Source: Rhizobium sp. NXC24
GTDB taxonomy: Bacteria > Pseudomonadota > Alphaproteobacteria > Rhizobiales > Rhizobiaceae
Assembly (NCBI RefSeq): GCF_002944315.1
Contig: NZ_CP024314.1
Span: forward strand, 1,860,001-1,924,000
DNA length: 64,000 nucleotides
Direction: 5' to 3'
The notes under the pieces were generated by a model, which saw only the letters and a program-made list of their open reading frames with translations, was not told where the DNA came from and did not search any database. The first letter of the stretch is position 1; the number at the start of each line of letters is the position of its first letter. Shown piece after piece: positions 24,893-33,445 of the stretch. The position numbers and the translations under genes are program-made.

Positions 24893-27010
24893 ATGCGTCT
24901 ACAATGCGGTTTCTTCTGTGCGTTCCTGGCAATTGCTCCCTCGGCATATGCTCTGGAAACAGGCTCACCACCAGTTTTGACGCCGCTACAGCAACAAGCG
25001 CAAGCCGCTCATCTGAGCGCGCAATTTCTCACGCGCTTCCACTATAGGCCCGTTCCGCTGGATGACGCCTTATCGGGCACGATCATGAATCGGTTTATCA
25101 AATCCCTGGACCCCGATCGTGTCCTTTTCCTGCAATCGGATATCGACAGGTTCATGGCTGACGGCGCCAAGATTGACGATGCCATCAACCATGAAGACTT
25201 GAAGATCCCATTTTCGATCTTCAACACTTATGAGCAGCGAGTGGTCGATCGCATGAGTTATGCGCGCAGCCTGCTCAACCAGAAGCTCGACTTTACCGTG
25301 CAGGAAGACTATCCGCTGGTCCGCGACAAGGAGCCCTGGCCGCAATCCGAAGCGGAAAGCAATGACTTGTGGCGCAAACGCGTCAAGAGCGACTGGCTAC
25401 GCTTGAAACTGGCAGGCAAAGACGACGCCAGCATTCGCGACACGCTCGACAAACGCTATGAGAACTCCCTCGAGCGCGCCTACAAGTACAAGAGCGACGA
25501 TGTTTTCCAGACGTTCATGGACGCCTATACGACATCAATTGACCCGCATACCGACTATTTCGGTGCGAGCGCTTCGGCTGAATTCGATATTTCAATGAAG
25601 CTTTCGCTGGTTGGTATCGGGGCGGTCTTGCAGGAAAGGGACGACTACACGACGATCCGCGAGCTGGTGGCTGGCGGTCCAGCACAATTGTCCGGCAAGC
25701 TTGCTGTCGGGGATCGCATCATCGGTGTCGGTCAAGGCGAGGATGGCCCGATAAAAGAGGTGGTCGGTACACGCCTCGACGAAATCGTGCAGATGATCCG
25801 CGGCGCAAAGGGTTCCACCGTGCGCCTGGACATCTTGCCGGCGGAGGCAGGCCCGGATGCCAAGCACCATGTCATCAGCCTGGTGCGCGATAAGATCAGC
25901 CTCGACAAACAGGCCGCCAAGAAGACGATCCTTTCGGTAAAGGATGGCGATGCCACTCGCAAGATCGGGGTGATTACCCTGCCCGCCTTCTACGAAGACT
26001 TCGAAGCGCGGCGAAAAGGCGACAAGGATTACAGAAGCGCAAGCCGCGACGTCGCCAAGCTTCTCGCTGAACTGAAGCAAGACAACGTCGACGGTGTGCT
26101 CGTTGACTTGCGGAATAACGGTGGTGGTTCGCTGTCCGAGGCCATCGATTTGACGGGCCTGTTTGTCGGCAAAGGCCCGGTCGTTCAGCAACGCGATGCC
26201 GGCGGTGACGTGAACGTAGAAAGCGATGATTTTCCCGCACCCGCATGGACAGGTCCGGTTGGCGTGTTGATCAACCGCGGCTCGGCCTCGGCCTCCGAAA
26301 TTTTTGCCGCAGCGATACAGGACTATGGTCGCGGCGTGATTGTCGGAGAACCCAGCTTTGGTAAGGGCACGGTGCAAACTGTGGTCAATCTTGACCAGGT
26401 TGCTCACACCAGCAAGCCGAAATTCGGCGAGTTGAAATTGACGGTTGCCCAGTTTTTCCGTGTCAATGGCGGCACGACACAGCTACGCGGCGTGGTGCCC
26501 GACATCAGCTTGCCGGGCCTTTCGGACCCCAAGACCTTTGGTGAGGCGAGTTTTGACAATGCCCTGCCCTGGACGCAGGTCAAGCCAGCGAAATATGCGC
26601 CTGCCGGCGATATAAAGGCATTGCTGCCGCAACTGCAAAGCCGCCACGATGCTCGGGTGCAGAACGATCCGGATTTCCAACGCTTTGTAGCAGATGTTAC
26701 AGAACTGAGGGCGCAGCGTGAAAAACAGGTTGTCTCCCTCAATGAAGCCGAACGTCGCAAAGAACTGGCTGCTCAGGCAAGTCGTCGCAAGGCGAGCGAG
26801 CAAATCAACGATGGCGTGGATACTGGTAACGACGACGGCCTGGAAGCCAACGAGCGCAGCCTGAGCGCTGATCTTGCCATTGAAAATGCCCGCAGGAACG
26901 CCAAAGACGTTTTGCTCAACGAAGCCACCGCCATTCTTGCCGATGAGGCGGATTTGCAGAATGACGGGCTGAAGGCTGCCGAACGATCTGGAAATATCGG
27001 TAAAAAATAA
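24893..27010 (+). CDS. prc: Tail-specific periplasmic protease, Prc type
   Basis: This 705-residue S41 peptidase trims C-termini of periplasmic proteins. A signal peptide ends near SAYALE (about residue 20). The N-terminal helical region includes SLDPDRVLFLQSDIDRF, the PDZ domain lies near 235-325, and the protease core has GVLVDLRNNGGGSL near 405. Catalytic Ser and Lys sit in RGSASASEIFAA and SFGKGTVQ. A charged C-terminal region (DUF3340-like) follows. Rhizobial CtpA proteins are usually about 440 residues and lack these extra domains, so this gene has the gamma/betaproteobacterial architecture and may be acquired. ATG 24893 is chosen over TTG 24878. It stands alone between unrelated genes. 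Confidence 0.85.
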   Translation: MRLQCGFFCAFLAIAPSAYALETGSPPVLTPLQQQAQAAHLSAQFLTRFHYRPVPLDDALSGTIMNRFIKSLDPDRVLFLQSDIDRFMADGAKIDDAINHEDLKIPFSIFNTYEQRVVDRMSYARSLLNQKLDFTVQEDYPLVRDKEPWPQSEAESNDLWRKRVKSDWLRLKLAGKDDASIRDTLDKRYENSLERAYKYKSDDVFQTFMDAYTTSIDPHTDYFGASASAEFDISMKLSLVGIGAVLQERDDYTTIRELVAGGPAQLSGKLAVGDRIIGVGQGEDGPIKEVVGTRLDEIVQMIRGAKGSTVRLDILPAEAGPDAKHHVISLVRDKISLDKQAAKKTILSVKDGDATRKIGVITLPAFYEDFEARRKGDKDYRSASRDVAKLLAELKQDNVDGVLVDLRNNGGGSLSEAIDLTGLFVGKGPVVQQRDAGGDVNVESDDFPAPAWTGPVGVLINRGSASASEIFAAAIQDYGRGVIVGEPSFGKGTVQTVVNLDQVAHTSKPKFGELKLTVAQFFRVNGGTTQLRGVVPDISLPGLSDPKTFGEASFDNALPWTQVKPAKYAPAGDIKALLPQLQSRHDARVQNDPDFQRFVADVTELRAQREKQVVSLNEAERRKELAAQASRRKASEQINDGVDTGNDDGLEANERSLSADLAIENARRNAKDVLLNEATAILADEADLQNDGLKAAERSGNIGKK

Positions 27011-27019
27011 TTTGCCGGG

Positions 27020-27049
27020 GATGGCGCGCCCGATGCAAGGGCGCGCATC
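27020..27049 (+). terminator. GC hairpin after prc
   Basis: Arms GCGCGCCC (27024-27031) and GGGCGCGC (27039-27046) pair perfectly around a 7-base loop, with a few extra outer pairs. No clear T-run follows, so this is a weak or Rho-assisted terminator candidate nine bases after the prc stop. Confidence 0.4.
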
Positions 27050-27117
27050 ATCCGCTTCATCCATGGCCGAGAGCGACAACGCCGCGCCGCAGGGCGTAGC
27101 GTTGTCTTGAGCTGCCG

Positions 27118-27926
27118 TTACTGCTTGCCGGTCTTGATGACTTTGTCGAAATACGGCGCCGGCGCCACCGTCACCCGGATTTCACGCATCTCGTGCCGGT
27201 CCACTGTCCGCCTGCGCGTGCCTGGTTCGCCCCAAAGCAAGGTCAGCTCGGTGCCAGGCTCGGCAGAATCGACATTGACCAGCGCAAGCGAGATGAGATG
27301 ACCGGCATTGGCCGAATAGGCCGACCATTGCGAGACGCCAACGACATTGCCGCCCTTCATGACGGCGTCGGATTCAAAGGTCGCATACATCAGTGTCGGA
27401 AGCGCCATGAAACGGCCGGCCTGTTCACGGTCGAACAGTGACGCCTTGATCGTCGCTGCCACGTCGTCGTCATTCCAGACGAGTGTAACCTTTCTGCGCT
27501 TCTGGTTGGCCGCTTTCTCCTTCAATGCGTCCCGCCCCAGGAAATCGCGATTCCAGTCGACCAAGCCACCGTAACCCACCTCGATCGGATCGACGTAGTA
27601 ATCCTCGATCCGATCGGAGACGAGGCTGCCTCCGAGCGAGCCGATCGCCTCCAGATAGTAGTTGTTGAGCCATTCGCGATAAGGCTTCATCTCGGCGCTA
27701 TGATAGATGGCGGCAGAGGCATCGGCATCCAGCCGGATTCCTGGGCGGTGGTGGAATAGGCGAGCGCGCCGATCTTGCGCATCTCATCACGCCAGTTGGT
27801 GAACTCCGGCGGAATGCCCGGAAAAACGTAGGGACCGATATTGGAACTACACAGCAGCGGTACGGGGCTCCTGCTTCAATTATCAGAGTTTCGAGACTTT
27901 TCGGAGTACCTGCGCCAATAGACCAT
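27118..27926 (-). pseudogene. Decayed folate-dependent O-demethylase (GcvT-like, LigM/DesA type)
   Basis: The last 190 codons read well as the C-terminus of an aminomethyltransferase-family protein: MKPYREWLNNYYLEAIGSLGG (split MKPYREWL, EAIGSLGG), IEVGYGGLVDWNRDFLGRDAL and LLWGEPGTRRR. Upstream, fragments in other frames give IGAGTPKSLETLIIEAGAP, NIGPYVFPGIPPEFTNWRDE and MRKIGALAYSTTAQESGW. At least three frameshifts (near 27922, 27865 and 27710) break the gene. About 200 residues between FTNWRDE and MRKIGA are missing. A perfect GGGAGGAAATC site still precedes the old ATG at 27926. The ancestor probably demethylated a methoxylated aromatic acid or methylated amine. It is now non-functional. 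Confidence 0.75.
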
Positions 27927-28439
27927 GATTTCCTCCCTTGGCTTGCGTCCTCTGCTCCTCGGATGATTGCTCCTCTGATCTCCACGGCACCATACGAATA
28001 CCAATTCGTATTTAAAGTCCAATTGGTATGTAAGCATTAATGGTGACGCGAGGGATCGGCGCGGGAGCGCCTGCAGCGACGGCCCGACGCCACAAGCACA
28101 GGGTATCTAATCAAGGTCGGAAGCTCTTTGGGATCAGCAACGCTTACGTGGGCGGGCGGTGATCCCAGCTTTCCCGTCGTCTGATATAAGTACAATCGAA
28201 CCTTGCCCGCTTTGCGCCGTTATCCAATCATGAAATGCATCATGTCCTGTAACGAAGTTCTGGAAGCATTGAAGGCGCACGGTAACGACGAGCAATTCTT
28301 CGCGCCGCAACATCTAACTGTTTCTGCCGATCTCTTCAAAGCTTGCCGCCCCGTTCGGTTTGACCGCGCCCGTCTGCCTTTTAGAGGTCCGGGCATGACT
28401 TTTGCCGATGGTTCGTTGCTCTGTTGAGGAGGTTTGCCG
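27927..28439. other. Intergenic region upstream of a decayed gene and a glycosyltransferase
   Basis: These 513 bases hold the interleaved dyads at 27992-28029 and the leader of the glycosyltransferase gene with its GAGGAGG site. A 74-codon frame at 28203-28427 ends just before that gene, but its composition is not convincing. I see no promoter of the GGAAC-CGTT type here. Confidence 0.4.
27992..28029. promoter_or_regulatory. Two interleaved perfect dyads, candidate regulator sites
   Basis: ATACGAAT (27992-27999) pairs with ATTCGTAT (28004-28011). Overlapping it, ATACCAATT (27998-28006) pairs with AATTGGTAT (28021-28029). Such sites suit GntR-type or similar dimeric repressors. They lie 66 bases upstream of the dead demethylase start and may be a relic of its control. 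The partner regulator is not in view. Confidence 0.5.
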
Positions 28440-29534
28440 ATGAAGGTCGCTCAGATTGCACCACTTGCCGAAAGTGTGCCGCCGAAGCTTTATGGCGGAA
28501 CCGAACGTATCGTTTCCTATCTCAGTGAAGAACTTGTCGCCGAGGGCCATGACGTGACCCTCTTTGCCAGCGGCGATTCTGTCACCGACGCCAAGCTGAT
28601 ACCATGTTCGGACGTTGCTCTGAGGCTCAATCCTGCGGTCAAGGATCAACTGCCGCATCAAATCTTAATGCTGGAGCAGGTTCGCCGCCGGGCGCATGAG
28701 TTCGACGTCCTGCATTTCCATATCGACGTGCTGCACTTCCCGCTGATCCACGATTTCGCGGATCGAGCGGTGACCACTCTGCACGGGCGCCTCGACCTGC
28801 CTGACCTGCGCCCCTTCTACCAGGGCTTTGCAGACATTCCGCTGGTGTCGATCTCCAACGACCAGCGCCGGCCGATGCCGCCGGTCAACTGGTCGGGAAC
28901 GGTCTATCACGGCTTGCCGGCCGATCTGCTGCCCTTCACCGAGAAACCGAAGGGCAATTACCTCGCTTTTCTCGGCCGCATCTCGCTTGAAAAGCGCCCA
29001 GACCGAGCGATCGAGATCGCAAGCCGATCGGGCATGCCCCTAAAGATCGCGGCAAAAATCGACAATGCCGACCAAGGCTACTGGAAGACGGCGATCGAAC
29101 CGATGGTGAAAAGCCATCAGAATGTCGAATTCATCGGCGAGATCAACGATGAGCAGAAGGCAGATTTTCTCGGCAATGCCGCCGCGCTGCTCTTCCCGAT
29201 CGATTGGCCGGAACCGTTCGGGCTGGTCATGATCGAGGCGATGGCATGCGGCACACCCGTTATCGCCTTCCGCTGTGGCTCCGTGCCGGAGGTGATCGAC
29301 CATGGTGTCTCCGGCATTCTGGTCGATAGTGTCGCCGAAGCCGCAGAGAATGTTGAATGGGCGCTGAAGATCGATCGCCGTAGGGTGCGGGCGACTTTCG
29401 AGAAGCGCTTCACCGCGGAGCGGATGGCCAGGGACTATCTGGATATATACCGGCGACTGCCTGGTACCCGCACGAAGGCCGGGCGACTGCGCCATTCCAA
29501 CGGCTACGCCGTGGGTCTGGAGGTCGTTAATTGA
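28440..29534 (+). CDS. GT-B glycosyltransferase, family 4
   Basis: A 364-residue GT4 protein beginning MKVAQIAPLAESVPPKLYGG with the glycine-rich loop of the acceptor domain (YGGTERIVSYLSEEL). The donor domain carries YLAFLGRISLEKRPDRAI near 180, IGEINDEQKADFLGNA and the E-x7-E motif in PEPFGLVMIEAMACGTPV near 265. ATG 28440 has GAGGAGG seven bases upstream. The amylo-glucosidase gene follows 15 bases later, so the two form an operon. Rhizobia often carry this pair. A role in making and trimming a stress-related glucan or glycoside is plausible but unproven. Confidence 0.85.
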   Translation: MKVAQIAPLAESVPPKLYGGTERIVSYLSEELVAEGHDVTLFASGDSVTDAKLIPCSDVALRLNPAVKDQLPHQILMLEQVRRRAHEFDVLHFHIDVLHFPLIHDFADRAVTTLHGRLDLPDLRPFYQGFADIPLVSISNDQRRPMPPVNWSGTVYHGLPADLLPFTEKPKGNYLAFLGRISLEKRPDRAIEIASRSGMPLKIAAKIDNADQGYWKTAIEPMVKSHQNVEFIGEINDEQKADFLGNAAALLFPIDWPEPFGLVMIEAMACGTPVIAFRCGSVPEVIDHGVSGILVDSVAEAAENVEWALKIDRRRVRATFEKRFTAERMARDYLDIYRRLPGTRTKAGRLRHSNGYAVGLEVVN

Positions 29535-29549
29535 TCAGAGGAGAGGAAA

Positions 29550-31754
29550 ATGCCGACCGTTTCCTCCGACAGTCTCACCGCACCGGCTGCGTCCGGTACG
29601 CCGATCGCTCAGTTCTTCATCCCGGCAACCTCATCGCTGCAGGAGCGGCAGCCGCTGATCCTGAAGCATGGCGATACTTTCGCCGTCTTCGATCGCAATG
29701 GCGATGTCCTTTCCGGACCGGATAGTCCGGAAGGAATTTTCCATCGCGACACGCGCTATCTCTCTCACCTTCACCTGGCGATCAACGGTCAAAGGCCGAT
29801 GCTGCTGTCTTCGACATTGCGCGACGATAATGCCACGCTCACCTGCGACCTGACCAATCCCGATCTTTTCGACAGGGCCGGAAAACTCATTCTCGGCCAC
29901 GATCACATGCATCTGCGCCGGACCCGCTTCCTGTGGAACGGTCGTTGTCACGAACGGCTGACGGTGCGCAATTACGACGAAGTACCGCAGCATGTCCGCA
30001 TCGAGATCGCATTTACAGCCGACTTCGCGGATCTCTTCGAGGTACGCGGAACGGCAAGGGCGAAACGCGGGCGTCATCTGACGCCGGTCGTCACGGGTGA
30101 CGGTATCCTTCTTGCCTATGAAGGGCTCGACGAGTGCCGACGCTCAACGAGGCTCTCCTTTGATCCTGTTCCAGATGAATGCGGCAGCGACCTCGTATTG
30201 TATGATCTGCAGCTTGCACCACATGAAACCCGCTCACTTTTCATCGAGATTGCGTGCGATCCGGGCGAAGCCGACAGATCGGGCCCATGGTCTTTCTTTT
30301 TTGCCTTGCGCGATGCCCGCCGTGCCCTGCGCGCCCTGTCGTCGAGAGCAGCCTCGATCGTCACGTCCAACGAGATATTCAACGAAGCGGCGCGGCGTTG
30401 CACGGCAGATCTATACATGCTGATGACCGAAACGCCGGAAGGCCCCTATCCCTATGCGGGCATCCCGTGGTTCAGCACGGTGTTCGGCCGGGACGCCATC
30501 ATAACCGCCCTGCAGACGCTTTGGCTCGATCCGGAAATTGCCCGAGGCGTTCTCGGTCATCTGGCGGCAAACCAGGCGACGGAAATGAACCCGGCCTCCG
30601 ATGCGGAGCCCGGCAAGATTCTGCACGAAATCCGTTGCGGCGAAATGGCTGAACTCGGCGAGGTTCCGTTCCGTCGGTACTATGGCAGCATCGATTCCAC
30701 GCCGCTGTTCGTGATGCTGGCTGGCGACTATGTAAAACGGACCGGCGACCTTGCGGCCATCCAGCGTCTTCTGCCGCATATCGAGGCGGCATTATCCTGG
30801 ATCGATGAATATGGCGATCGTGACGGCGACGGTTTCGTCGAATATGGGCGGCTGACAGAGGAAGGCTTGATCAATCAGGCTTGGAAAGACAGCCACGACT
30901 CCGTTTTCCATGCAGACGGAACGCTGGCCAAGGGTCCGATCGCAATCGCCGAAGTCCAAGCCTATGTCTATGGCGCCTGGCAGGCGGCAGCAGAAATGTT
31001 CCAGCGGCTCGGCCAGCCGGAGCGCGCCGCACGCTTCGTTGCGAGGGCCGATGAGCTACGCCGTGCCTTCGATGAGCGCTTCTTCGACGAGGAGCTCGGC
31101 ACCTATGCGCTGGCACTCGACGGCGATAAGCGACCTTGCAGGATTCGCTCGTCGAATGCCGGCCATGCACTGTTTACCGGCATTGCCTATCCGGAACGAG
31201 CAAAACAGGTTGCCCGCACGTTGATGACTGCTTCGTCCTTCTGCGGCTGGGGCATTCGTACCATCGCCTCGACCGAGGCGCGCTATAACCCGATGAGTTA
31301 CCACAACGGCTCGATCTGGCCGCACGACAATGCCCTGATCGCCAGGGGCCTTGCCGCCTACGGTTATCGCACGGCAGCGGCGAGGATATTCGACGGGCTC
31401 TTTGCGGCGTCTACCTATATCGATCTGCGGCGGCTTCCCGAACTTTTCTGCGGAATGCCGCGTCAGCGGGCGCAGGGGCCGACCTTTTACCCGGTGGCCT
31501 GCTCCCCGCAAGCCTGGGCGTCGGCGGCACCGCTCTTCCTGTTACAATCCTGTCTCGGCCTCGGTTTCAATCCAAACAAATTGCAGATCAGCTTCCATGA
31601 GCCGCAGCTTCCCATATTTCTTGATGAAGTCATTCTGCGGCACTTGCAGATCGGTTCCGGCTCGGCGGATGTCGCCTTACGCCGCTCCGGTCGCCATGTC
31701 GTGGTCGACGTTATTGATCGCAAAGGCGATGTCCGGATTCTCACGACCGTATAG
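29550..31754 (+). CDS. Amylo-alpha-1,6-glucosidase-like glycoside hydrolase
   Basis: The 734-residue cytoplasmic enzyme has an N-terminal beta domain of glycogen-debranching proteins (GDE_N_bis, about 30-215: FAVFDRNGDVL, GIFHRDTRYLS). An (alpha/alpha)6 catalytic barrel follows (about 275-650). Barrel motifs include WFSTVFGRDAIITALQTL, GDGFVEYG, NQAWKDSHDSVF and HNGSIWPHDNALIARG; the acidic residues in these motifs are the expected catalytic ones. GAGGAGAGG precedes the ATG. It is translated right after the GT4 gene. Known homologues hydrolyse alpha-glucosidic branches or glucosylglycerate-type compounds; the substrate here is not known. Confidence 0.88.
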   Translation: MPTVSSDSLTAPAASGTPIAQFFIPATSSLQERQPLILKHGDTFAVFDRNGDVLSGPDSPEGIFHRDTRYLSHLHLAINGQRPMLLSSTLRDDNATLTCDLTNPDLFDRAGKLILGHDHMHLRRTRFLWNGRCHERLTVRNYDEVPQHVRIEIAFTADFADLFEVRGTARAKRGRHLTPVVTGDGILLAYEGLDECRRSTRLSFDPVPDECGSDLVLYDLQLAPHETRSLFIEIACDPGEADRSGPWSFFFALRDARRALRALSSRAASIVTSNEIFNEAARRCTADLYMLMTETPEGPYPYAGIPWFSTVFGRDAIITALQTLWLDPEIARGVLGHLAANQATEMNPASDAEPGKILHEIRCGEMAELGEVPFRRYYGSIDSTPLFVMLAGDYVKRTGDLAAIQRLLPHIEAALSWIDEYGDRDGDGFVEYGRLTEEGLINQAWKDSHDSVFHADGTLAKGPIAIAEVQAYVYGAWQAAAEMFQRLGQPERAARFVARADELRRAFDERFFDEELGTYALALDGDKRPCRIRSSNAGHALFTGIAYPERAKQVARTLMTASSFCGWGIRTIASTEARYNPMSYHNGSIWPHDNALIARGLAAYGYRTAAARIFDGLFAASTYIDLRRLPELFCGMPRQRAQGPTFYPVACSPQAWASAAPLFLLQSCLGLGFNPNKLQISFHEPQLPIFLDEVILRHLQIGSGSADVALRRSGRHVVVDVIDRKGDVRILTTV

Positions 31755-31812
31755 GCGCCGAGGCAATTCCAGAGACGGGATGATCCGCCGCCATTTCGAG
31801 GCGATTTGACGC

Positions 31813-32289
31813 CTACGACTGCGGATTCAACAAGCTGAGATAGACGTGGACTTCTTTCTCCAGATCGTCGCAGATTTCCTCATATTGTCCCAATTGATGG
31901 GCATCGGCCCGAGCTAGCCGCAGACGATCGCGATGCATCACCGCTTTGCTATAGCTCCTGCATAAATCCCTGAACCATGGAGCATTGCTGGGGTGCGAAC
32001 GAAGGCCAGGGCATCTCAACGCGAGCGAAGCCCAGCCATGTCTGAAAAGATTGATACGTACGCTTTCCATAACTGGTGATAGTAGATCAGCACAGACTAA
32101 TCTTGCACTTGACCGATTGGCTTCGTCCATATGGCTATGGAACAAGCCGCGCCAGCTCGGGACATTATAGTTTGGATCGATCAAGAACCCGTCGCCGGCG
32201 GGGACACTACCAGCGACGGGCTGGCTTTGGAGGCCAGTTGGAAAGTGGGGGAACTTCCCAACCAATTCCTCAAATAGAGCTGCGCTCAA
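31813..32289 (-). CDS. Hypothetical protein, 158 residues
   Basis: The C-terminal third looks like genuine coding sequence: WFRDLCRSYSKAVMHRDRLR, LGQYEEICDDLEKEVHVYL, a charged helical pattern. The N-terminal part is less protein-like, and the true start may be a downstream Met such as at HMDEANRS. It follows the 82-residue gene on the same strand by nine bases. No function or family is recognised. Confidence 0.45.
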   Translation of the reverse strand: MSAALFEELVGKFPHFPTGLQSQPVAGSVPAGDGFLIDPNYNVPSWRGLFHSHMDEANRSSARLVCADLLSPVMESVRINLFRHGWASLALRCPGLRSHPSNAPWFRDLCRSYSKAVMHRDRLRLARADAHQLGQYEEICDDLEKEVHVYLSLLNPQS

Positions 32290-32298
32290 TTTGTTCCA

Positions 32299-32547
32299 TC
32301 AAGGCGCGAATTTATCGCCACTGAGCGGACGATGGCTGTCGTTAATACCGACGAGAGCGACGAGCTGATCTTCGTCATGGATCCCTTCTCGGAAGAGCTC
32401 GATAATCATCGCTGCCACTTCCTCGCCTTCTTCACTTTCGCGCGTAATATTCCTTTTGAGCAGAATGGCATCAAAAGCGCGCTGACAAATGTCCAAGTCT
32501 ATTGAATCGAGAGCCAAATCACGCTTGCTGAGATACCTGCTGATCAT
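32299..32547 (-). CDS. Small hypothetical protein, 82 residues
   Basis: ATG 32547 has GGGAGGAAAGG right upstream, which decides the start (MISRYLSKRDLALDSI). The sequence is mostly helical and acidic: DLDICQRAFDAILLKR, EGEEVAAMIIELFREGIHDEDQL. The pattern is common among small rhizobial proteins of unknown role. It lies next to the stress-promoter/sRNA region at 32626 but is transcribed away from it, and no EcfG-type promoter of its own is seen. Confidence 0.6.
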   Translation of the reverse strand: MISRYLSKRDLALDSIDLDICQRAFDAILLKRNITRESEEGEEVAAMIIELFREGIHDEDQLVALVGINDSHRPLSGDKFAP

Positions 32548-32625
32548 TCCTTTCCTCCCATCCAACGCATGTTACCAACTGGAAATGATGTATTTTCGGC
32601 CCATCCCAATTTCAAGAATTGGCGT

Positions 32626-32650
32626 GGAACCGGAAACCGGGAGTGACGTT
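32626..32650 (+). promoter_or_regulatory. EcfG/RpoE2-type general stress promoter
   Basis: GGAAC (32626-32630), a 16-base spacer and CGTT (32647-32650) match exactly the consensus known for the alphaproteobacterial general stress sigma factor. No ORF with a ribosome binding site follows. A strong terminator lies 87 bases downstream. Confidence 0.7.
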
Positions 32651-32655
32651 TTCTG

Positions 32656-32769
32656 ATCAAGTACGCTAAGCCCCTGTCATTAGACTGAACGTCGCTCTTT
32701 TCGGCTTAGTTCTCGGAGCGACCTGCTGGAAAAGTTGCCCGCCACCCACATGGGTGGCGGGCTTTGTTT
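32656..32769 (+). ncRNA. Candidate stress-induced small RNA, about 110 nt
   Basis: A transcript from the perfect EcfG-type promoter would start near 32656-32659 and end at the T-tract near 32769. The interval has no plausible reading frame with a ribosome binding site and contains possible internal pairing (CGCTAAGCCCC, GGCTTAG). Promoter and terminator without a gene between them are the evidence; expression is not shown. Confidence 0.5.
32737..32769 (+). terminator. Rho-independent terminator with T-tract
   Basis: GCCCGCCACCCA (32737-32748) pairs with TGGGTGGCGGGC (32751-32762), with CA at the turn (four unpaired bases in practice). TTTGTTT follows. The T-tract sets the direction to plus, matching the promoter at 32626. 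Confidence 0.85.
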
Positions 32770-32820
32770 GACAGACGCCCATAACCGAGGGAAACCGCCT
32801 GCCGCTCACGCCTCCGCAAA

Positions 32821-33006
32821 TCAACGCCATTTCGGCCTGCGCGTTGTGTTGTATCGCAATTCGCTAGCCGTCGCGAACTGCCCAAAAAGCTGGAGAAGTC
32901 GAGTTTCCTCTTTGCTGCACAGCCTGTGCCGTTTGCAAAAATCCTTGACTGACCATACGCGCGTCGCGGTGTTGTGACTTACCTTCTTTGGCTCGACGTA
33001 TTGCAT
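32821..33006 (-). CDS. Small conserved-looking protein, 61 residues
   Basis: ATG 33006 follows a perfect AGGAGGAG site and gives MQYVEPKK, then VWSVKDFCKRHRLCSKEETRL, LLQLFGQFATASELRYNTTRR. The mid part looks like a helix-turn-helix or other compact helical unit with two Cys, and the end is basic. The longer frame upstream is unlikely. Function unknown; excisionase-like DNA binding is one possibility but not supported by a recognised family. Confidence 0.6.
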   Translation of the reverse strand: MQYVEPKKVSHNTATRVWSVKDFCKRHRLCSKEETRLLQLFGQFATASELRYNTTRRPKWR

Positions 33007-33197
33007 CCAACTCCTCCTATGGAATTGCCGAACGATAGCGAAACCTACATTAGTTAGAAATAAAATAAGACATGTGGGGAGGAATTGTCCGACCCTCAAC
33101 GATCTGCCGCACGGCGTCGACCAGGACGCCTTGCCCTGCCTCTCGACATCTTCGAGTTTTCGATGCAAGCTTGAAAGCTGTCCGGGGGGACAGTGGA

Positions 33198-33410
33198 ATG
33201 TACGCGCATTATTTGAAGCCAGCACTCTTTGGTCTGGCAATCCTCATCGCAACCGGAGTTCCGACTTATTGGTTGGCGAAGAAAACGTTCGAAGCCGCGA
33301 TCTTCGAGAACGGGCTTTATCTGGCATTGCTGCCAGTCTATCCGGTCGTATGGATCGCCGTCTTTCTGATTTTATCCCATCGCGCCGTGAAGACTTTCAG
33401 GCGTCGCTAG
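33198..33410 (+). CDS. Small inner-membrane protein, 70 residues
   Basis: ATG 33198 follows GGGGGACAGT. The protein has two hydrophobic helices: ALFGLAILIATGVPTYWLA (about 9-27) and LYLALLPVYPVVWIAVFLIL (about 38-57). It ends with a basic cytoplasmic tail (RAVKTFRRR). Upstream codons in the same frame are not protein-like. Small two-helix proteins of this kind are common and uncharacterised. Confidence 0.6.
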   Translation: MYAHYLKPALFGLAILIATGVPTYWLAKKTFEAAIFENGLYLALLPVYPVVWIAVFLILSHRAVKTFRRR

Positions 33411-33445
33411 AAGCAACGGCGTTCTGCGCCAAGCTTTGAAACCCT

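Noticed and set aside
28203..28427. 74-codon plus-strand frame before the glycosyltransferase
   Set aside because: It ends conveniently 12 bases before the next gene but starts with TTG, lacks a ribosome binding site and shows no conserved pattern. Kept as a doubtful item only.
28440..31754. EcfG-type promoter for the glycosyltransferase/amylo-glucosidase pair
   Set aside because: I looked for GGAAC-N16/17-CGTT upstream and found none, so the pair is not assigned to the stress-promoter group.
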